Of a stretch of DNA of 64,000 nt, positions 42,201 to 45,720 are shown piece by piece. The stretch's first letter is position 1, and every line of letters begins with the position of its first letter. The DNA comes from Atrina japonica. Lineage: Eukaryota; Mollusca; Bivalvia; Pterioida; Pinnidae. Where the stretch lies: the NCBI GenBank assembly GCA_030159075.1, contig BROG01000406.1, forward strand, positions 384,001 through 448,000. Reading direction: 5' to 3'. The notes under the pieces are model-generated. The model did not search any database. It was not told where the DNA came from and worked only from the letters and a program-made list of their open reading frames with translations. A program made the position numbers and the translations under genes.

Positions 42201-43404
42201 ATATATATCCACGTATATAAATAACAAACGGGGTCACAAATGGGGACGTGACAAACGGAATTCCGGGAAATCGACACGTACAGACAGTTCTTGGAAAAAG
42301 GTGAGCTCAAGTGCCTTACATATACTACTGTAGAGCCCTAGTATCAAAGCATCATTTCAGTTAATACCCTGTTATTTCGGTTAATACCCTGTTATTTCGG
42401 TTAATACCCCATCATTTCGGTCATTTTTATTAATGAGGTGTTGGTGGAAATTCAGCATTATTTTTTCTTCTCAAAAGCAACAATATGTATATCAATATGG
42501 TATTTTTAGCTCAAACTGATCACGAACAACACAAATATGTGAAAATATGGACTATTCAGTGTCATTTTAGTGTATTATTGTGTCATTTTCGTAAATAGGT
42601 GTCATTTCGTTTTTTCCATGGATCCGACTCTGATGATAGTTTTTTCCCTGCAAGTGTAAAATAAGGAGCTGCGCTCTCTTTCAAGGCAATGCCTTAGTTC
42701 ATGTTAATGATATGAGCTGAAGTCAGTAAACACATATGCATTTTGTTTGTTTTTCATCTAAAGTACCATGATGCTAGTTGCTACCCGGAGAAATATTTCT
42801 TACAGATTGTTTTACACTTAGTATGCGATAAAAGGGGTAGCGGTGCACAGTGTATTGGCCTGGATAGCTCAGTTGGTAAGATCTTCCTGCTAATGTTAGG
42901 AAGGTCCTGGTATGGTTCCCAGTCTGGTCACACTTTTTTCCTCACCTATTACATTTAGTACCCAACCAAATAACTCTTGATGCCGTGTTAAGAGTCTCAT
43001 TGATTTCTGGGGTCAAAAATCTTGTTAAGGGGGAGAAGTGTAGCATCGCACAGGGTATCAGCCCGGAGGTCTCAGTTGGTAAGAGCTTCCTGCCGGTGTT
43101 GGGAAGGTCCTGGATTCGATTTCCGGTCTGGCCGCACATTTTTCCTCACCTGTTTGGCTGTTACATAGGAAATACATAGTGCCATTCGTGGGTTGCATCA
43201 ACGAATTATATGAAGTGACTCCATGTATTACCTGAAGGCAAGTCCAACAAGAGACGGGATCTGACTCAATCTTGGTTGCACAAAGGGTACACATTTTTCT
43301 TTGCATTCGTAGGTCTTTTTAACTCTCCAACCGAAGTCGGGAATGCCGGGAATATGTTCCTTGGGTGTAGAGAAGCTATTTTCTGGAGAATGATCTGTTG
43401 CCAT
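795..43404 (-). CDS. GBA2: Non-lysosomal glucosylceramidase GBA2-like, 14 coding exons, C-terminus outside window
   Basis: The product should hydrolyse glucosylceramide to glucose and ceramide at the cytosolic face of ER/Golgi or plasma membranes (known for GBA2, GH116 family). Coding exons (plus-strand positions, 5' to 3'): 43232-43404, 28397-28485, 25953-26068, 24603-24821, 23596-23835, 22787-22889, 20333-20443, 16770-16923, 8593-8718, 7763-7935, 6765-6869, 2764-2871, 1548-1699, 795-901. All introns are GT-AG and all joins keep frame, giving 658 codons. Motifs seen: FGWRV near the N-terminus, [91 protein letters not shown] and [14 protein letters not shown] place the nucleophile at Glu457 (NELYF) and the acid/base at Asp605 (FRDY), from recalled spacing in the family. 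Human GBA2 is about 927 residues, so the missing exons encode the last part of the alpha-helical domain. Intron 1 contains a Polinton. Confidence 0.93.
1548..1699 (-). CDS. GBA2: GBA2 exon 13 (catalytic acid/base region)
   Basis: It encodes [20 protein letters not shown] and [19 protein letters not shown]. Asp605 in FRDY is my placement of the acid/base residue, from spacing. Confidence 0.93.
2360..2700. repeat. Palindromic MITE, copy in GBA2 intron 12
   Basis: Arms share AAAAGAGATAATACACAGGC and CCTATAAATTTTGTGAAAAT; the outer end reads AGAGCTAATGCCC. Related to 24,100-24,470. Confidence 0.65.
2764..2871 (-). CDS. GBA2: GBA2 exon 12
   Basis: It encodes [20 protein letters not shown] and [11 protein letters not shown]. 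Acceptor AATTTTAG at 2872-2873 was chosen because it alone keeps frame with exon 11; a later-looking acceptor at 2948 gives a longer open frame but breaks the join. Confidence 0.88.
3197..3365 (-). repeat. SINE 3' part in GBA2 intron 11
   Basis: It holds TTACGCCATACTCAACAATC and TTTCAGTCATATGATGGCG followed by AAAACTGGCAAACTTTCG, the antisense of the SINE tail and body; (TTTGA)n repeats at the edge are the tail repeat. The tail type belongs to a SINE superfamily widespread in molluscs. Confidence 0.75.
3795..6610. repeat. 48-bp minisatellite array, about 58 units, GBA2 intron 11
   Basis: Unit AACATTGCTAAGGTAACCTA then TAAAATCATGACAGTGTATC and CATGAGGC, mostly 48 bp with 45-bp variants lacking three bases (GAGTG for GACAGTG). 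Because the units are multiples of three, the minus strand stays open for long stretches ([16 protein letters not shown] repeats), which is an artefact. The right part, from about 5,030, is richer in GATTGTG variants. Confidence 0.97.
6765..6869 (-). CDS. GBA2: GBA2 exon 11
   Basis: It encodes [20 protein letters not shown] and [15 protein letters not shown], nearly invariant in the family. Donor GTAAGA. Confidence 0.93.
   Translation of the reverse strand, partial: VMSTECITHMTSIIMHHFLSLCCGQNCNFHCSMI
7222..7345 (-). repeat. Worn SINE fragment in GBA2 intron 10
   Basis: GGAAACTGGCAAACTTCC, AAATCAGCTGAGATTCCAGT and GGTTAGAGATGGCATGGTTC match the antisense SINE body and head, disordered near the head. 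Confidence 0.5.
7763..7935 (-). CDS. GBA2: GBA2 exon 10 (catalytic nucleophile)
   Basis: It encodes [35 protein letters not shown] and [10 protein letters not shown]. Glu457 in NELYF is the expected nucleophile (human Glu527 from memory). Confidence 0.93.
8593..8718 (-). CDS. GBA2: GBA2 exon 9
   Basis: It encodes [20 protein letters not shown] and [19 protein letters not shown], the start of the alpha-barrel. Donor GTGAGT. Confidence 0.92.
9313..9362. repeat. Short hairpin in GBA2 intron 8
   Basis: GGGGTAATTTATA and TATAAATTACCCC are inverted around a 22-base loop. Confidence 0.55.
9840..10000. repeat. Three degenerate about 50-bp units in GBA2 intron 8
   Basis: CCCCTACTTCATTCCCATGT, CCCCTCCTCCATTCCCATGT and CCCCTACTTTATTC recur at about 50-bp spacing. 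Confidence 0.5.
10188..10287 (+). other. Acidic 32-codon ORF, doubtful
   Basis: Read from ATG 10,188 it gives [20 protein letters not shown] and DSFDPEY before a stop. The acidic start resembles the N-terminus of some transposase-derived proteins, but nothing follows. The overlapping longer frame (10,105-10,383) looks random. Confidence 0.15.
11020..12600. repeat. Array of about 145-bp units with CCAAT box and octamer, GBA2 intron 8
   Basis: About nine units carry CCAATCAGATTGCAGTATGC then AAATTAG, followed by a block ending CAGAAGTTAGATCATGGAAAC; one unit has CAGACTGCAGTATTC instead. Two blocks (11,020-11,460 and 12,125-12,570) are almost identical over about 440 bp, so part of the array was recently copied. 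Short ORFs with [16 protein letters not shown] repeats result from the units. Confidence 0.92.
12595..12690 (+). repeat. Repeat tail: AAT run and stem-loop
   Basis: GAAGAAGGAGAAGAATAAT runs into AATAATAATAAGAAACAGAG and then TGTCTCCAAACTTCGTTTGG GAGACA, a hairpin (TGTCTCC/GGGAGACA). It closes the 145-bp array and resembles the 3' end of a dispersed element family. Confidence 0.6.
13838..14790. repeat. Degenerate tandem units inside the TTAA element
   Basis: A motif with ACTCCGCC, GACTACTA and TTTTAGTG recurs at 13,838, 14,266, 14,472 and 14,699. The last two belong to a clean 227-bp duplication (14,342-14,566 and 14,569-14,793) with the same short [23 protein letters not shown]. Confidence 0.75.
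15362..15373 (+). promoter_or_regulatory. Perfect NRF1-type palindrome
   Basis: TGCGCATGCGCA, the consensus site of nuclear respiratory factor 1, lies 25 bp before the ATG at 15,398. Such a site is rare in AT-rich DNA and often sits at first exons. Confidence 0.5.
15398..15622 (+). CDS. 74-codon basic ORF, possible first exon captured by a transposon
   Basis: It reads [20 protein letters not shown] then [19 protein letters not shown] and [15 protein letters not shown] is the core of an AT-hook and the following stretch is strongly basic; a helix follows. GTAAAT at about 15,583 could be a donor, so it may be a first exon without its followers. I recall similar first exons in dispersed invertebrate gene families, but cannot name a function. 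The site at 15,362 supports a promoter. Confidence 0.4.
   Translation: MASKAKTNRGRPVKLTDSARKRNRKEVLAKYNKTKINIGKEHDRWISLKDRLNVGSHAEVEIVNKSTRAYLSIH
16622..16802. repeat. 105-bp duplication of the GBA2 exon 8 end
   Basis: 16,622-16,702 and 16,722-16,802 share GACAACAGTTTAC, AGTCTGGGTT or TGTCTGGGTT and CTTGCATACAAGTTTT. The real exon end and donor are in the second block; the first has TTAAACCC in place of the donor. Confidence 0.75.
16770..16923 (-). CDS. GBA2: GBA2 exon 8
   Basis: It encodes [20 protein letters not shown], then [20 protein letters not shown] and [13 protein letters not shown] is the conserved end of the beta domain. The last part of the exon has a degraded tandem duplicate in the following intron (16,622-16,702). 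Confidence 0.93.
18278..18645. repeat. Foldback element in GBA2 intron 7
   Basis: GAATTACCAAAAACACAG at the left is answered by CATGTTTTTGGTAATTTG at the right; the right end has four CATGTTTTC-GC/GTAAAT units of about 28 bp, the left two. Confidence 0.6.
19672..19950 (+). repeat. tRNA-derived SINE in GBA2 intron 7
   Basis: GGCCAAAGGGGTTAGAGCAT and GGTTCAAGCCCAACTGGAGCC form the head. The body GTGAGTTTGCCAGTTTACAT with CCTGTGGTCTCCTTCCAT is present twice in tandem, at 19,771 and 19,845. Confidence 0.75.
19928..20020. repeat. 92-bp MITE, copy 1 (GBA2 intron 7)
   Basis: It holds AACAATGGACTCTTCT and AAATGTGTCTTTAGGGGTTA and ends ATGAGTTA; inverted relative of 23,045-23,136. Fragments occur at 8,390-8,447 and 48,776-48,834. 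Confidence 0.6.
20333..20443 (-). CDS. GBA2: GBA2 exon 7 (hydrophobic insert, less certain)
   Basis: With acceptor TTTTCTAG and donor GTAAGA this 111-bp exon joins exons 6 and 8 in frame and encodes a 37-residue segment starting [12 protein letters not shown] and ending ITIPTGGG. The middle is strongly hydrophobic ([16 protein letters not shown]), whereas this loop is polar in the relatives I know. A shorter exon from an internal acceptor is possible, since only the C-terminal TGGG region has to be there. Confidence 0.6.
21533..21577. repeat. Poly-C run
   Basis: About 44 consecutive C after GGT; length is prone to sequencing error. Confidence 0.95.
22787..22889 (-). CDS. GBA2: GBA2 exon 6
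   Basis: It encodes [20 protein letters not shown] then [14 protein letters not shown], matching the FDP-GQ-W-DL-DG block of GBA2. It ends in phase 1. Confidence 0.92.
23045..23136. repeat. 92-bp MITE, copy 2 (GBA2 intron 5)
   Basis: It begins TTAACTCGTACACCCCTAGA and ends CAGGGGTTAATGAGTTAA, an imperfect TIR pair; inverted relative of copy 1. Confidence 0.65.
23596..23835 (-). CDS. GBA2: GBA2 exon 5
   Basis: It encodes 80 residues beginning [20 protein letters not shown] with [10 protein letters not shown], part of the N-terminal beta-sandwich. Phase 0 at both ends. A plus-strand ORF over it is a shadow. Confidence 0.92.
24100..24470. repeat. Palindromic MITE, copy in GBA2 intron 4
   Basis: Left end ATGGGGCATTAGTTGTG and right end CCACAGCTAATGCCCAT are inverted, with inner arms TATGTTTTGTGAAAATA and TTTTCACAAAATATATAGGG. 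Confidence 0.75.
24603..24821 (-). CDS. GBA2: GBA2 exon 4
   Basis: It encodes 73 residues, [20 protein letters not shown] to [11 protein letters not shown], including [17 protein letters not shown] and LTCRQ, strongly conserved in the family. Both ends are in phase 0. Confidence 0.93.
25024..25232. repeat. Tandem and inverted repeat in GBA2 intron 3
   Basis: GGGCCCAGTTGCACAACA at the left and TGTTGTACAACTGGGCCC at the right are inverted; inside, ACACATTGTT...AACATTGGTT occurs twice about 100 bp apart. A fragment is at 30,419-30,480. Confidence 0.7.
25548..25690 (-). repeat. tRNA-derived SINE in GBA2 intron 3
   Basis: The reverse complement reads GGCAGAGTGGTTAGAGCATT, GTCAGTGTAGTTCGAGCCC and AAGTTTGCCAGTTTATTTG, the same family as at 19,672 and 55,150. 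Confidence 0.75.
25953..26068 (-). CDS. GBA2: GBA2 exon 3
   Basis: It encodes the glycine-rich block [20 protein letters not shown] and ends [11 protein letters not shown], the most typical N-domain signature of GH116. The acceptor is preceded by a run of A and a short AACAG. Confidence 0.92.
27035..27960. repeat. 0.9-kb dispersed repeat, copy 1 (GBA2 intron 2)
   Basis: It shares with 47,397-48,290, in order, GCGTCAAAGTTGCAA, GCTCAAGATTTTGA, AATCCCATAATTGC, TCATTTGCCACAT and CCTGCACTACAAAAT. Confidence 0.8.
28397..28485 (-). CDS. GBA2: GBA2 exon 2
   Basis: It encodes [20 protein letters not shown] then [10 protein letters not shown]. Acceptor TTTTCAG and donor GTTTGTC; phases 1 in and 1 out fit exons 1 and 3. 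Confidence 0.9.
29660..29850. repeat. Foldback repeat in GBA2 intron 1
   Basis: Left arm GAAATTGGAAATTTTATCTG with CAGATTGTCAGACAAA and right arm TTTGTCTGATGATCAGG with AAAATTTCAATTTC are inverted, spacer about 20 bp. Confidence 0.65.
30125..30206. repeat. (TA)n microsatellite
   Basis: About 80 bp of pure AT/TA; ORFs of YIYIYI on both strands are artefacts. Confidence 0.97.
31803..31850 (-). repeat. Inverted TTATTTC/TTAATACCC motif left of the Polinton
   Basis: ACCGAAATGACAGGGTATTA followed by ACTGAAATAACA is the reverse complement of the unit found right of the element. Confidence 0.65.
32916..33153 (+). repeat. Polinton left terminal inverted repeat
   Basis: It matches the reverse complement of 42,032-42,329 with indels. 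Shared blocks include GTTTGTTATTTATATACGTG, TTCAATTTTATCTGTG, TATAGACGACACGCTC, GTGCTCGCCAGGTAAAA and TAGTAAATATTGAAAAGGC. The outer edge is set at AGTAATGTAAC and is uncertain by some tens of bases. Confidence 0.85.
33181..33433 (+). pseudogene. Polinton small ORF of unknown function, one frameshift
   Basis: The frame opens with ATG right behind an A-run and reads [20 protein letters not shown] onwards for 55 codons. The more protein-like continuation ([20 protein letters not shown] to TGA at 33,431) is in another frame, so one indel near 33,330 is likely. I do not recognise the product. Confidence 0.45.
33437..33529 (+). CDS. 30-codon ORF in Polinton, unknown
   Basis: ATG to TAG, beginning [20 protein letters not shown]. 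It starts 3 bp after the previous stop and ends just before the convergent minus remnant. It may be only the start of a longer decayed gene. Confidence 0.3.
   Translation: MAPTRGSKQVSIGKKIRLWFIVAPDPEVDR
33533..34492 (-). pseudogene. Decayed minus-strand gene(s) of the Polinton
   Basis: Several overlapping minus-strand frames carry protein-like sequence: [19 protein letters not shown] (34,492), [20 protein letters not shown] in the next frame, [20 protein letters not shown] near 33,950, [15 protein letters not shown] near 33,790, and [16 protein letters not shown] ending at 33,533. They point to one or two genes broken by several indels. The place in the element suggests a structural or late gene, but no motif confirms it. 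A worn copy of part of this stretch (33,846-34,400) sits outside the element at 42,420-42,665. Confidence 0.5.
34540..35116 (+). pseudogene. Plus-strand gene remnants of the Polinton
   Basis: An A-run followed by ATG at 34,540 opens MAEKPVYIR and stops at once. In other frames, [20 protein letters not shown] (from 34,630) and a later stretch ending [17 protein letters not shown] with TAA at 35,114 read like real protein. I take these as pieces of one or two decayed genes; the longer open minus frames across here are shadows. Function unknown. Confidence 0.4.
35170..36040 (-). pseudogene. Polinton conserved gene of unknown function ([10 protein letters not shown] protein)
   Basis: The best open piece runs from Met at 35,982 and holds [52 protein letters not shown] and [20 protein letters not shown]. 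It then shifts frame; the adjoining frame gives [19 protein letters not shown] and a third gives [17 protein letters not shown] near 35,270. At least two indels therefore split a protein of roughly 270-290 residues. I recall similar proteins in invertebrate Polinton-like loci but know no function. It converges on the plus remnants and diverges from the gene at 36,151. Confidence 0.65.
36151..36288 (+). pseudogene. Short Polinton gene, probably frameshifted
   Basis: A 45-codon frame begins [20 protein letters not shown] behind AAAAAGGAAA. After codon 23 a different frame looks more natural (an acidic-basic helix), which suggests one lost base. Small soluble helical protein, function unknown. 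Confidence 0.45.
36316..36927 (+). pseudogene. Polinton membrane-associated protein, several frameshifts
   Basis: ATG 36,316 follows AAAAACAAAAG. The N-terminus reads [20 protein letters not shown], then a charged helix. The frame next shows a hydrophobic stretch [20 protein letters not shown], then [13 protein letters not shown]; a further frame from 36,721 gives [20 protein letters not shown] and a charged tail. A charged N-terminal helix, central hydrophobic hairpin and charged C-terminal coil recur in uncharacterised Polinton-type proteins as I remember them. At least two indels break it. Confidence 0.55.
37020..37193 (+). CDS. 57-residue Polinton protein, intact, unknown
   Basis: ATG directly follows TTATTAAAAAAAAC, and the frame [20 protein letters not shown] to [11 protein letters not shown] ends with TAG. 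It sits 32 bp before the next gene on the same strand. Basic and compact, with no recognised domain. Its regular place in the gene row and A-run leader support it as real. Confidence 0.5.
   Translation: MAFVTVENFDVNNLRAGVLITSIRKGTMMNKMNDKELDNLNRLLNARLGMRMSKSIA
37226..37627 (+). CDS. 133-residue Polinton protein with N- and C-terminal hydrophobic segments
   Basis: It is intact, from ATG behind TTTAAAAAAA to TAA 10 bp before the integrase start. It begins [20 protein letters not shown] (hydrophobic), continues as a long charged helix ([20 protein letters not shown]; likely coiled coil, residues 25-70) and ends [20 protein letters not shown], a probable membrane anchor. I recall similar small proteins next to Polinton integrases; no function is established to my knowledge. 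Possibly a virion membrane or assembly protein, which is inference only. Confidence 0.6.
   Translation: MATIAMMIGGAAVNALAFSGSQFLFSNHEEQKRHDEAMEKLTAARDRWNHERTKRLDFSQRKTQERRTSLYTYKEVDAAMRLYSQMTEEAAMPPETEVERFLSTLEEEQKDKELLFVIVGTGLVFYGVKKYVA
37638..38161 (+). pseudogene. Polinton integrase (retroviral type) lacking most of the catalytic core
   Basis: The N-terminal part has [20 protein letters not shown] and [17 protein letters not shown], then HQADLLFLP, whose Asp is the first DDE residue. A frameshift follows near 37,870, and at about 37,960-37,975 the sequence jumps to the chromodomain-side C-terminus: [20 protein letters not shown] and [12 protein letters not shown]. Full-length relatives have well over 100 further core residues with the second Asp and the Glu between these parts. 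This copy cannot encode an active integrase. Stop at 38,159; it converges on the polymerase with 24 bp between stops. Confidence 0.85.
38186..42007 (-). pseudogene. Polinton family-B protein-primed-type DNA polymerase, multiply frameshifted
   Basis: A 3.8-kb stretch, right for a polymerase of about 1,270 residues, with recognisable blocks in three shifting frames. From the 5' end: [20 protein letters not shown] at 42,007; a Lys-rich segment (about 41,300-41,500); Cys/His clusters [19 protein letters not shown] and [13 protein letters not shown] (40,800-41,130); exonuclease motif FYDIEAS (40,610-40,620); HNAK-type exo II (about 40,470); [20 protein letters not shown] (39,710-39,780); motif A DFVSLYP (39,441-39,461); motif B region LWGKFGQ (about 38,870); motif C DTDS (38,584-38,595); KVKGFSLNY thumb (38,410-38,430); stop at 38,186. 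At least six one- or two-base indels break it. It replicates the element in intact relatives; this copy is dead unless the indels are sequencing errors. Confidence 0.9.
42032..42329 (-). repeat. Polinton right terminal inverted repeat
   Basis: Inverted partner of the left repeat. It is longer because of several extra blocks (for example around 42,060-42,080 and 42,240-42,290), so the arms have diverged. No matching 5-6 bp target duplication is evident: the left flank reads TAAGAG, the right GTAGAG. Confidence 0.85.
42357..42425 (+). repeat. 20-bp tandem repeat beside the Polinton
   Basis: Three copies of TTAATACCCTGTTATTTCGG-like units follow directly outside the right terminal repeat. A single inverted relative lies at 31,808-31,842, left of the element. 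Confidence 0.8.
42420..42665 (+). repeat. Worn copy of Polinton-internal sequence outside the right end
   Basis: It shares with 33,846-34,400, in the same order, TTATTAATGA with GGTGTTGGTG, TATTTTTTCTTCT, AAAGCAACAAT, TTCAGTGTCATTTT, TTTCGTTTTTTCCAT, GACTCTGATGATG and TTTTTCCCTGCAA, with about half of the intervening sequence deleted. Confidence 0.75.
42857..42930 (+). repeat. tRNA-derived SINE head, copy 1
   Basis: TAGCTCAGTTGGTAAGA (box A) and GGTATGGTTCCCAGTC (box B-like) are spaced as in a tRNA, followed by TTTTTTCCTCACCTATTACA. The cloverleaf is worn, so this is a SINE, not a working tRNA. Confidence 0.7.
43059..43180 (+). repeat. tRNA-derived SINE head, copy 2
   Basis: CTCAGTTGGTAAGAGCTTCC and GGTCCTGGATTCGATTTCC repeat copy 1 about 205 bp downstream, with the same TTTTCCTCACCT tail. 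It ends 50 bp from the GBA2 exon 1 donor, in intron 1. Confidence 0.75.
43232..43404 (-). CDS. GBA2: GBA2 exon 1 (start codon)
   Basis: The ATG lies at 43402-43404 and opens [17 protein letters not shown], followed by [17 protein letters not shown]. The donor GT follows GCCTTCAG. The exon supplies 57 codons plus two bases; with exon 2 it reads GLAFR-YMKVW. The FGWR block is the conserved start of GBA2-type proteins. No signal peptide is visible, as expected for a protein made in the cytosol. Untranslated 5' exons could exist upstream. Confidence 0.9.
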
Positions 43405-44041
43405 CTTCTACAAACGCATACCAGTCAATGTCATAAAAGCTTGGGTCACTGAACTGTTGACAGTGTAATCAGTATCTCTGTTTGGGTATACGAGATATAC
43501 TGCAATTGGTACGCAGAAGCAAACCTACAACAGCTCGCTGCTCGTCTGGACTGGAACCAGCTCGATCTTTGTTATGCCAACGCTTGATTAATTGTACAAA
43601 TTTGATTAGAGAGCCCGATCTAAATACAAACTAGACATGTTTTACTATAGTTGGCATAGTTAATAATTGCTTTTCACATTCTGTAATATTATGTGGTGTT
43701 TCTATTGTAAATTAGATATGAAGTTTTATCGGGAGATATTAATATAAAAGTACTAGATCAATGTGCAAATTTTCCGGGCACGAGTTCCACAAATTACTGA
43801 AAACTGACCTTGACCCCTATGTAAATATTAGAAGTCGAGAGTACTCAACAGGAAATTTGTATGTTGGTAATTTAATGTAATATGTTGATAACATACCTTT
43901 TTATCTTTATCATGATGTAATTGTTTATCATTGTATTTTGTCATTTAGAAAAAAAATCCTCAAAGTAGAAAAAAAGATGTTCAACAGCACACTTTTTATT
44001 GAAATCCAAACGATTATTTTGTTGCATAATATAGCCTAGGC

Positions 44042-45252
44042 CGAACTTTCTGCCCCGATTTTAACCCCTGATTTGGGCCCATATAAATACTAACCAGAAG
44101 CAAAATTAGTGAAAAGGACCAAATAAGAAGAAAGAATTACCGTAAAGAAGACTGCAATTACCGAAAAGAAGCAAGGATTTACCAAAAAGAAGACTAAACT
44201 TACTGAAAAGAAGCTAGAATTACCAATTAGAACTTAGAAGACTGAATTTTATGTCTGAAACATAAAATATATAATACAGTCGCTGGTTATGCTAGTTCTG
44301 GGTAGCACTCTCCATTTGCATTTTCTTTGCTTTAATCAATCTCTTGTTTGGAATTATTCTTACAAAATGTATACATTTTCATTAAATATTTCATCAATTC
44401 TGTAACGGCCATTTTAAATCTGTCGTTTATGAGATTTACAGACAAATTGTCATTTCAACACGGCATCTGCTACAGAGATTTGAGTACATCATGAAAACAA
44501 AACACCTCTATAATTTGATTGTTAGACACATTAATCCCATAAAATTTGAAATATTTTATTTGCCTTGCAGTAAAGAATACGCTACTATTATTTTTAATAA
44601 GACATAGGCCAAGTCATGAATAGTGATATAGATGAGAGTTTTTTTTAGGGTTCTTTAGAGTTCTTCATTTATGGGCGCCAGGTCATCTTCCCTTCGCGTT
44701 TCTATTTTCTGAGTTATTCTAAATTAATATGTTTATCATTTTAAATCAGTCATAAATTTATATTAATTTTTATAAAGCTAGTGATATATTAAGTCTAAAC
44801 CCGGTATATATGTAGACATTTCAGTTATACACGTACATTGCTGAATAAAGAAGTTTGATAAATCATTTACTTTCTTGTATATTATTCCATTTTCATTAAA
44901 TAGAGGGCAAATTAATTTTATATAAAGATATTAAGACGCATGACAAGATCTATTTTTTCCAATATATATGATCATGATAATAAAGTTATGTATTACAACT
45001 ATATGTTCAGTAAGCTGTCTTCATTTTTTTTTCGGTGATTTCTAATTATGGCCTATCAGTCTGACAGTTAAATTTGTCAATTTGATACATATTCTCTTTT
45101 AGATATGAGTCTTTTTGGTAATTTCAGTCTACTTTTCGATCCTTTTCTGTAATTCTTGCTTCTTTCTGATAATTCTTGCTTCTTTTTGGTTTTTAAATGA
45201 CCCATCCAATTTTACAAAAATAAAGTCGCTTAAAATCGGGGCAGAAAGTTCG
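44042..45252. mobile_element. 1.2-kb TIR element between GBA2 and CLPX
   Basis: CGAACTTTCTGCCCCGATTT then TAA is perfectly inverted at 45,230-45,252. Inside each end are tandem AAGAAG-AATTACCGAAA units in opposite orientation (44,130-44,240; 45,100-45,190). No coding sequence. Confidence 0.8.
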
Positions 45253-45635
45253 TCCAAAATACAGCCTTGAATTACACTTACATGAATGGGGTGGAGAAAA
45301 ATTCAATGTAGGCCTACCTTAAATTATTTATTCAAATGCCAGTTTCTTTGTATTTTACAAGTAAACATTATATTTATCAATCTCCAGATTATATTGAAAT
45401 AGTAGATAATACCTAGGAAAGTAGTCTGTGCCTCTCATTTTGGTAATTTTGAATAGATCTTTTCACCATAAATGTGATCCTACTAATTTCACCTGTGCAC
45501 AAACACTTCTGTGAAGTATCAAGAAGTTTTGTACCCAAAACTTCTCATACCCAATACAAATCCTACCAAAGAATACCCCATGTACAATATGCCTTTCATT
45601 TGGTACGATTTGTTTTGGGTACAGTCTGTAAAACA

Positions 45636-45720
45636 TGATACGTCGCTGATGAATTCAAGTCAGCTCGGTAATTAGACATCTTGGGACCGAGCTGACTTGC
45701 ATTCATTTGCGATGTATCAA
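45636..45720. repeat. Long hairpin
   Basis: Two 33-base arms sharing CAAGTCAGCTCGGT pair with about five mismatches around a 17-base loop. Confidence 0.75.

Larger units (their letters stand above)
32916..42329. mobile_element. Maverick/Polinton DNA transposon, decayed, in GBA2 intron 1
   Basis: About 9.4 kb bounded by inverted repeats, visibly GC-richer than the flanks, with a family-B DNA polymerase and a retroviral-type integrase facing each other plus small genes. This gene set and TIR layout define Mavericks/Polintons (relatives of adintoviruses). Order: TIR, small plus ORFs (33,181-33,529), minus remnants (33,533-34,492), plus remnants (34,540-35,116), a minus gene (35,170-36,040), four plus genes (36,151-37,627), integrase (37,638-38,161), polymerase (minus, 38,186-42,007), TIR. 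No intact double-jelly-roll capsid gene or packaging ATPase could be recognised; they are deleted or beyond recognition in 33.5-35.1 kb. Frameshifts in most long genes indicate a dead copy. Confidence 0.9.

Noticed and set aside
32910..42335. Exact 6-bp target site duplication of the Polinton
   Set aside because: TAAGAG and GTAGAG match only partly and the outer TIR edge is uncertain.
42857..43133. Working tRNA genes
   Set aside because: Boxes A and B are present but stems do not pair well and the copies share a SINE tail.
43058..43306. 82-codon minus-strand ORF with Cys pairs ([18 protein letters not shown])
   Set aside because: Zinc-finger look is accidental: it is an off-frame read of GBA2 exon 1 running into a SINE.
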